In this document: positions 59,759 to 64,000 of the stretch, in pieces
How positions within the stretch are numbered: the stretch's first letter is position 1
Layout of the letters: every line of letters begins with the position of its first letter
The notes under the pieces: generated by a model
Told to the model about the DNA's origin: nothing
Seen by the model: only the letters and a program-made list of their open reading frames with translations
The model's database searches: none
Assembly (NCBI GenBank): GCA_902363835.1
Contig: CABJBM010000019.1
Location: 1 to 64,000 of the forward strand
Length of the DNA stretch: 64,000 bases
DNA from: Lachnospiraceae bacterium
GTDB taxonomy: Bacteria; Bacillota; Clostridia; Lachnospirales; Lachnospiraceae
Direction of reading: 5' to 3'
Made by a program: the position numbers and the translations under genes

Positions 59759-62377
59759 TTATTTTGCTGGCTTTGGTTTACGGTAGAACGTATTGTCCAA
59801 AGGAAGTTTGTACCGGAATACGCCATCCTTCTTAAAGTAAGCATTCTGCAATGCAGGTGCGCCCATAACGCAAACAATCTCGCCTACGCCCTTTGCTCCA
59901 AATGCTACATCAGATGGATTCTTTTCAATGAACCGTACGTCAATAGGCGGCATCTGAGTTGATTTAAACAGGCCTAAAGTACCTAACTTAGCCTGAGGAA
60001 TGCCATCCTTTAAGGGGAAATCCTCTGTCAGTCCATAACCAAGACCCATTGCAACACCGCCTTCCACCTGTCCTTCTGCGGCGAGAGGGTTGATGGTTTT
60101 GCCTATGTCGTGAGCTGCAATTACCTTTACAACCTTGCCTTCGTTATCAAGAACATAAAGCTGTGTTGCATATCCGTAAGCAATGTGGCTCACCGGATTT
60201 GGTTTGTCACTGCCGATTGGATCTGTCTTAAAATCAAATTCGCCATAGTATTCTTTGCCTTCTAAATCATTTAAGGAATGTCCTGCGTCTAAATCCTCTT
60301 TCAATTTTTGGGCGGCAATGCGGATTGCTTCTCCTGTAAATACGGTCTGACGGGATGCTGTGGTTGTTCCGGAGTCTGGTGTGTATTTTGTATCCGGATG
60401 GCCTACTACCACCTGTTCCGGTGCAAGACCTGTTGTCTGACAGACCATCTGCAAGGTTACGGTTTGAATTCCCTGGCCGATAGCAGCGGCGGAAGAGCCT
60501 GTATAAACCTTTCCGTCACGGATTCTTAATATACAGCGGCCTACGTCAGCAAGACCCACACCGATTCCCGCATTCTTCATTGCAGATGCAATGCCCACGA
60601 AATAATTGGGATCAGTCTCATATTTTTCAAAATCTTCTTTTACTGCTTCCAGTGTCTCTGCCATGGCGGTGCCTTCATCAGCGATCTGTCCGTTAGGCAG
60701 GGACTGGCCCGGTCTGATGGCATTGCGGTAACGGATTTCCCAGCCGGAAATTCCCACCTGTTCCGCTAACTGGTTGATGAGTGCTTCCGTTGACATACAG
60801 GACTGGGTTACGCCGAATCCGCGGAATGCGCCTGCAGGAGGATTGTTGGTATAGTAAGCATCACCTTCAATGTCCACGTTCTGGTAATTATACGGTCCGC
60901 CCGCATGGGTGCAGGCTCTTTGAAGTACAGGACCGCCCAGAGAAGCATAGGCGCCCGTATCCGAGAGAAGCCTTGCCTTTAATCCCTGAATGATGCCGTT
61001 TTCATCGCAGCCGATCTTACAGTATATTTCCATTGCATGGCGCTTTGGATGATAGTTAATGCTTTCCTGGCGGCTGAAGGATACTTTTACAGGTCTCTTG
61101 GATAAGTAAGCGCAAAGAGCGGCCTGATGCTGTACGCTCATATCTTCCTTTCCTCCGAAACCTCCGCCGACATAAGCGCTCTGAATTCTTACTTTCTCCA
61201 TAGGGAGGCCAAGATATGCGCTTAATTCGTGATGTTCGTCGTAAATGCCCTGTGATCCGGTAATGACCTTCACACCGTCGCCGTCAGGAATGCCAACAGC
61301 AGTTTCCGGCTCCATAAAAGCGTGCTCCGTAGGAGGAACATAGAAGGTGCCTTCCGCAATGTACCTGGAATTAGCAAGAGCTGCTTCCGCATCACCCCGC
61401 TTTACCTCTTCATGGTCAAGAAGGTTATTTACCGGAGTCCTGAATTTGCCAAAATGCATAAAGCCTTCGCCGTGAACCTGATGGGCACCTGGAACCATGG
61501 CTTCCCTTGGGGAACGGATGGGCTCTAATTCTTCATAATCTATTTCTACGGCTTTTACTCCGGCTAATGCCTGTTCCATTGTTTCAGCAACCACTATGGC
61601 AAGAGTATCGCCGCAGCATTTCGTCTCTTCGCCAACATCGATCATGCCTGGCCAGTCATGGGCCAGATGGCCGATGTATCTGTCTCCGGGAATGTCCTTT
61701 GCCGTATAGACGGCTACAACGCCGGGCATTGCAAGGGCCTTGCTGGTATCAATTCCGTTAATTTTAGCGTGTGCATATTTACTGAATACATTTTTTCCGT
61801 AAAGCATGCCTTCCAGATAATAGTCGTCTGCGTATTTGGCAGTGCCCAGAGTTTTTGCCTCTGCATCCACACGGCAGGTTCTTTCACCTATTTTACCGGT
61901 CTGCTTTAATTCAGGAATCTCTGAATTTTCCCTTAACATTTTCGCTGCAAGCAAAATTCCGTCTTCTATTTTTGCATAACCTGTACAACGGCAGATATTT
62001 GTGCGGATGGCCTGCTTAACATCTTCCCTTGTAGGATCCGGATTCTGATCAATTAAGCATTTGCCGCTGATCACCATGCCTGGAATGCAAAAACCGCACT
62101 GCACGGCTCCTGCTGCTGCAAACGCATAGACAAACACATCCCGTTCTCTCTGTGTAAACCCTTCGATTGTCTGAACCTTTTTACCCCCCAATTTAGATAA
62201 CTTCAGAACGCAGGCGCGGACGGTCTTGCCATCCACAATTACCGTACACGTTCCGCAGGCACCTTCTTTACATCCGTTTTTAACGGAGGTGATACCAAGT
62301 TTGTACCGGAGGAAATCCATTAACGCTAAATCTTCCTCTGATTGGTAATCCTTACCGTTGACGTTTACTACAAACAT
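59759..62377 (-). CDS. Molybdopterin aldehyde oxidoreductase, fused 2Fe-2S and Mo domains (Mop type)
   Basis: An 872-residue xanthine-oxidase-family enzyme. The plant-type 2Fe-2S domain has Cys36, Cys41, Cys44 and Cys56. The helical 2Fe-2S domain has Cys94, Cys97, Cys129 and Cys131. The molybdenum domains follow directly, with GGGFGGKED, GAFRGFGVTQ and the catalytic glutamate in GAKGVGEIV. There is no FAD domain or separate FAD subunit, the same architecture as Desulfovibrio gigas aldehyde oxidoreductase (about 907 residues). Electrons must leave to ferredoxin or flavodoxin. Substrate is an aldehyde or heterocycle, not decided here. The XdhC-like factor lies downstream. Confidence 0.85.
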   Translation of the reverse strand: MFVVNVNGKDYQSEEDLALMDFLRYKLGITSVKNGCKEGACGTCTVIVDGKTVRACVLKLSKLGGKKVQTIEGFTQRERDVFVYAFAAAGAVQCGFCIPGMVISGKCLIDQNPDPTREDVKQAIRTNICRCTGYAKIEDGILLAAKMLRENSEIPELKQTGKIGERTCRVDAEAKTLGTAKYADDYYLEGMLYGKNVFSKYAHAKINGIDTSKALAMPGVVAVYTAKDIPGDRYIGHLAHDWPGMIDVGEETKCCGDTLAIVVAETMEQALAGVKAVEIDYEELEPIRSPREAMVPGAHQVHGEGFMHFGKFRTPVNNLLDHEEVKRGDAEAALANSRYIAEGTFYVPPTEHAFMEPETAVGIPDGDGVKVITGSQGIYDEHHELSAYLGLPMEKVRIQSAYVGGGFGGKEDMSVQHQAALCAYLSKRPVKVSFSRQESINYHPKRHAMEIYCKIGCDENGIIQGLKARLLSDTGAYASLGGPVLQRACTHAGGPYNYQNVDIEGDAYYTNNPPAGAFRGFGVTQSCMSTEALINQLAEQVGISGWEIRYRNAIRPGQSLPNGQIADEGTAMAETLEAVKEDFEKYETDPNYFVGIASAMKNAGIGVGLADVGRCILRIRDGKVYTGSSAAAIGQGIQTVTLQMVCQTTGLAPEQVVVGHPDTKYTPDSGTTTASRQTVFTGEAIRIAAQKLKEDLDAGHSLNDLEGKEYYGEFDFKTDPIGSDKPNPVSHIAYGYATQLYVLDNEGKVVKVIAAHDIGKTINPLAAEGQVEGGVAMGLGYGLTEDFPLKDGIPQAKLGTLGLFKSTQMPPIDVRFIEKNPSDVAFGAKGVGEIVCVMGAPALQNAYFKKDGVFRYKLPLDNTFYRKPKPAK

Positions 62378-62623
62378 AATAATACCTCTCTCTCTTTATT
62401 CTTGGTTGATATTATATAATCCCGCACATTTTTTTTAATAATACTGTTTTATATAATTTTGTTAAAAAATGGCGTTTGTATTTCTTCATCCACCTACATA
62501 TTAACATATAAGTGAGCCAAAAACAATTCTTAATCCGTGAAAATATAAAAAATTTTTAGCCACAAACAAAAATTGTTAGAATACCCGCTTTCCCGCATAA
62601 ACAGGAGGTTTTTTGAATTTTAT

Positions 62624-62642
62624 TTATAGATTTTGTCTATAA
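62624..62642. promoter_or_regulatory. Inverted repeat TTATAGA-N5-TCTATAA
   Basis: A perfect 7-base inverted repeat between the divergent genes. It could be an operator for either. Its position is about 250 bases from the oxidoreductase start and 240 from the DUF523 start. Confidence 0.35.
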
Positions 62643-62726
62643 GTGAACTCTTAAAATAAGGATGATTAATAGTGTTTTCAAACTAATTTTTTGTACCCTG
62701 GCAAAATATTTAAAACTTTAAAAATA

Positions 62727-62754
62727 TTGCAAATTTTGTTGTATGTGCTATAAT
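62727..62754 (+). promoter_or_regulatory. Promoter of the DUF523 / HD-protein genes
   Basis: TTGCAA (62727-62732), a 16-base spacer and extended -10 TGCTATAAT (TATAAT at 62749-62754). Transcription would begin near 62761, ten bases before the leader hairpin. Confidence 0.6.
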
Positions 62755-62771
62755 AAAAAGAGACTAAAAAG

Positions 62772-62807
62772 ATGTCCTCTGGGTTTTTGCCTGGAGGATG
62801 TTTTTTT
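62772..62807 (+). terminator. Leader hairpin with T run (possible attenuator)
   Basis: ATGTCCTCTGGG (62772-62783) pairs with CCTGGAGGATGT (62790-62801) using several wobbles, then seven T residues. It lies just after the predicted start of transcription and 70 bases before the DUF523 gene, so it can end transcription at about 45 bases. Confidence 0.6.
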
Positions 62808-62878
62808 ACAAAAAGGTATGAAAGATCTTATAACAGATAGTTAAGCGGGAATTTAAAATCTGCAAAAGGAGGCGGAAG

Positions 62879-63346
62879 ATGAGCAAAGAAAAAGAAAGCA
62901 TTCTGGTAAGTGCCTGCCTGCTGGGCGTTAACTGCCGTTATGACGGCAGAAACGGCATGGAAAACGGTCTTATAGATCTTATGAATAAATACAATCTGAT
63001 ACCGGTCTGTCCGGAGCAGCTTGGAGGCCTGGAAACGCCCAGAGAGCCTGCAGAACAGCTTGATCCGGGGAAAACAGGGAATCCTTATGAGATCCGTGTG
63101 GTGAACCGGTCCGGAAAGGATGTGACGGACAGCTTTGTAAAGGGAGCGGAAGAGACCTTGAAGCTGGCCAGGCTTTACGGCTGTAAACGGGCTATTTTAA
63201 AAGAGCGGAGTCCGTCCTGCGGTCATGGGTATATTTATGATGGAACGTTTTCAGGGACAAAGGTTCCCGGAAGCGGTGTGACCGCAAGGCTTTTGGAGGA
63301 AAACGGAATTCATGTGTCAGGAGAAACCAGCATAGGGTCCTTTTAA
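62879..63346 (+). CDS. DUF523 (YbbK) family protein
   Basis: A 155-residue single-domain protein of unknown function. Family motifs are SACLLGVNCRYDG, CPEQLGGLETPRE and ERSPSCGHG, with conserved cysteines in each that may bind a metal. It is cytoplasmic. AAAGGAGG precedes ATG 62879. The HD-domain gene follows after 48 bases, probably in the same operon. Confidence 0.85.
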   Translation: MSKEKESILVSACLLGVNCRYDGRNGMENGLIDLMNKYNLIPVCPEQLGGLETPREPAEQLDPGKTGNPYEIRVVNRSGKDVTDSFVKGAEETLKLARLYGCKRAILKERSPSCGHGYIYDGTFSGTKVPGSGVTARLLEENGIHVSGETSIGSF

Positions 63347-63394
63347 AGGAACCAAAGGCTTAAAATTTTATAAACAGGAGAAAGAGGAGGAACT

Positions 63395-63976
63395 ATGAAG
63401 ACAGCAATCACAAGGCAACAGGCACTGGAATTACTTACAAAATATAACAAGGAGCCGTTTCACTTACTTCACGGTCTGACTGTGGAAGGAGTGATGCGCT
63501 GGTACGCAGGGGAAATGGGATTTGGGTCTGAGGAAGAATTCTGGGGAATTGCCGGACTTCTTCATGATGTGGATTTTGAGCAGTACCCGGAGGAACACTG
63601 CAAGAAAGCACCGGAGCTTCTTTCTGAGATCGGGGCGGAGGAAGAGCTGGTCCACGCCATATGCAGCCATGGCTACGGCATCTGTTCTGATGTAAAGCCG
63701 GAGCATATGATGGAAAAGATCATGTTTGCGGCGGACGAACTGACCGGACTTATCGGAGCGGCAGCCAGAATGCGCCCTTCAAAAAGTGTCATGGATTTAG
63801 AAGTCTCCAGCTTAAAGAAAAAATATAAGGACAAGCGGTTTGCGGCAGGTTGTTCCAGGGAAGTGATCGCATCAGGCGCAGAGAATCTGGGCTGGACTCT
63901 TGATGAGCTGTTTGAGAAAACCATTCTTGCAATGCGCTCCTGTGAGGATAAAATAAACCAGGAAATGGGAGAGTAA
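63395..63976 (+). CDS. HD-domain phosphohydrolase-like protein
   Basis: A 193-residue HDIG-type protein. LLHDVDFEQYP carries the His-Asp metal pair, preceded by an upstream histidine in FHLLHGLTVEG and followed by HAICSHGYG. Such proteins hydrolyse phosphoesters or nucleotides with a divalent metal. The specific substrate is unknown. A strong ribosome site (GAGGAGG) precedes ATG 63395. A further ATG at 63981, after GGGAGA, may begin the next gene, cut by the window edge. Confidence 0.8.
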   Translation: MKTAITRQQALELLTKYNKEPFHLLHGLTVEGVMRWYAGEMGFGSEEEFWGIAGLLHDVDFEQYPEEHCKKAPELLSEIGAEEELVHAICSHGYGICSDVKPEHMMEKIMFAADELTGLIGAAARMRPSKSVMDLEVSSLKKKYKDKRFAAGCSREVIASGAENLGWTLDELFEKTILAMRSCEDKINQEMGE

Positions 63977-64000
63977 ATTTATGCATAAAAATGGAAAATT

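Larger units (their letters stand above)
62378..62878. other. Divergent intergenic region of 501 bases
   Basis: Very AT-rich. It contains ribosome-site sequence for the - strand oxidoreductase at its left edge, the inverted repeat TTATAGA-N5-TCTATAA (62624-62642), and a + strand promoter and leader hairpin at 62727-62807. I see no gene in it and recognise no known riboswitch. Confidence 0.5.

Noticed and set aside
62378..62878. Molybdenum-cofactor or purine riboswitch before the molybdoenzyme
   Set aside because: I could not find the conserved core of either class on the - strand; only AT-rich sequence and one inverted repeat are visible.
1..64000. CRISPR arrays, tRNA or rRNA genes, transposons, prophage genes
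   Set aside because: No regularly spaced repeats, no cloverleaf or rRNA signatures, and no integrase, transposase or phage structural genes were seen.

Overview
The window reads as a chromosomal segment of an anaerobic, spore-former-type Firmicute of the Clostridia, most like the Lachnospiraceae (Lacrimispora / Clostridium saccharolyticum-like). This is inferred from the moderate GC, strong AGGAGG ribosome sites, oxygen-sensitive enzymes (glycyl radical enzyme, FprA flavodiiron protein, molybdenum hydroxylase) and gene style. I see no rRNA, tRNA, CRISPR array, integrase or insertion sequence. It is almost entirely a row of catabolic modules, each with its own regulator, all on the + strand until about 57.3 kb.

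Region by region: (1) 1-10.5 kb: a PflD-type glycyl radical enzyme, its radical SAM activase, a fructose-6-phosphate-aldolase-like transaldolase, a PRD/EIIA regulator, a fructose-type PTS (EIIA, EIIC, EIIB), a ribulose-phosphate-epimerase-like protein, a broken Gfo/Idh oxidoreductase and a UPF0303 protein. This resembles the E. coli pflDC/frw/talC locus and fits radical opening of a phosphorylated anhydrohexitol followed by aldol cleavage. (2) 11-22.2 kb: a YesM/YesN two-component pair, a membrane-anchored binding-protein homologue, a sugar ABC importer and a GH38 alpha-mannosidase. (3) 22.5-30.7 kb: a FadR-type GntR repressor and an operon with a ribose-type ABC importer, split transketolase, RpiB-like isomerase, VOC protein and transaldolase. 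Four FadR-type motifs sit at the two promoters. (4) 30.8-38.9 kb: a LacI repressor, a sugar ABC importer and two GH13 alpha-glucosidases. Two AACTTA-N6-TAAGTT operators flank the promoter. (5) 39.1-49.3 kb: a Cys-rich MarR-like regulator, a full Opp/Dpp transporter, an Ala-Glu-type dipeptide epimerase, a transglutaminase-like peptidase and a class C serine hydrolase. This looks like cell-wall peptide scavenging. (6) 49.4-50.3 kb: a decayed rubredoxin and a ferritin. (7) 50.3-56.7 kb: an AraC regulator, a sugar ABC importer and a GH42 beta-galactosidase. (8) 57-62.4 kb: an Asp23 remnant, then, on the - strand, FprA, an XdhC-like maturation factor and a fused 2Fe-2S/molybdopterin aldehyde oxidoreductase. 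(9) 62.9-64 kb: a DUF523 protein and an HD-domain protein.

Three carbohydrate ABC importers lack an ATPase gene and presumably share an MsmX-type ATPase encoded elsewhere. Several binding-protein genes are followed by a hairpin before the permease genes, consistent with higher expression of the binding protein. The strongest regulatory reads are the FadR-type sites, the paired LacI-type operators and a MarR-type palindrome inside the opp promoter. The most interesting biology is the radical sugar-phosphate module, the kinase-less transketolase/transaldolase operon and the possible three-component mannoside sensor. Functions come from family recognition by eye; no database search was run.
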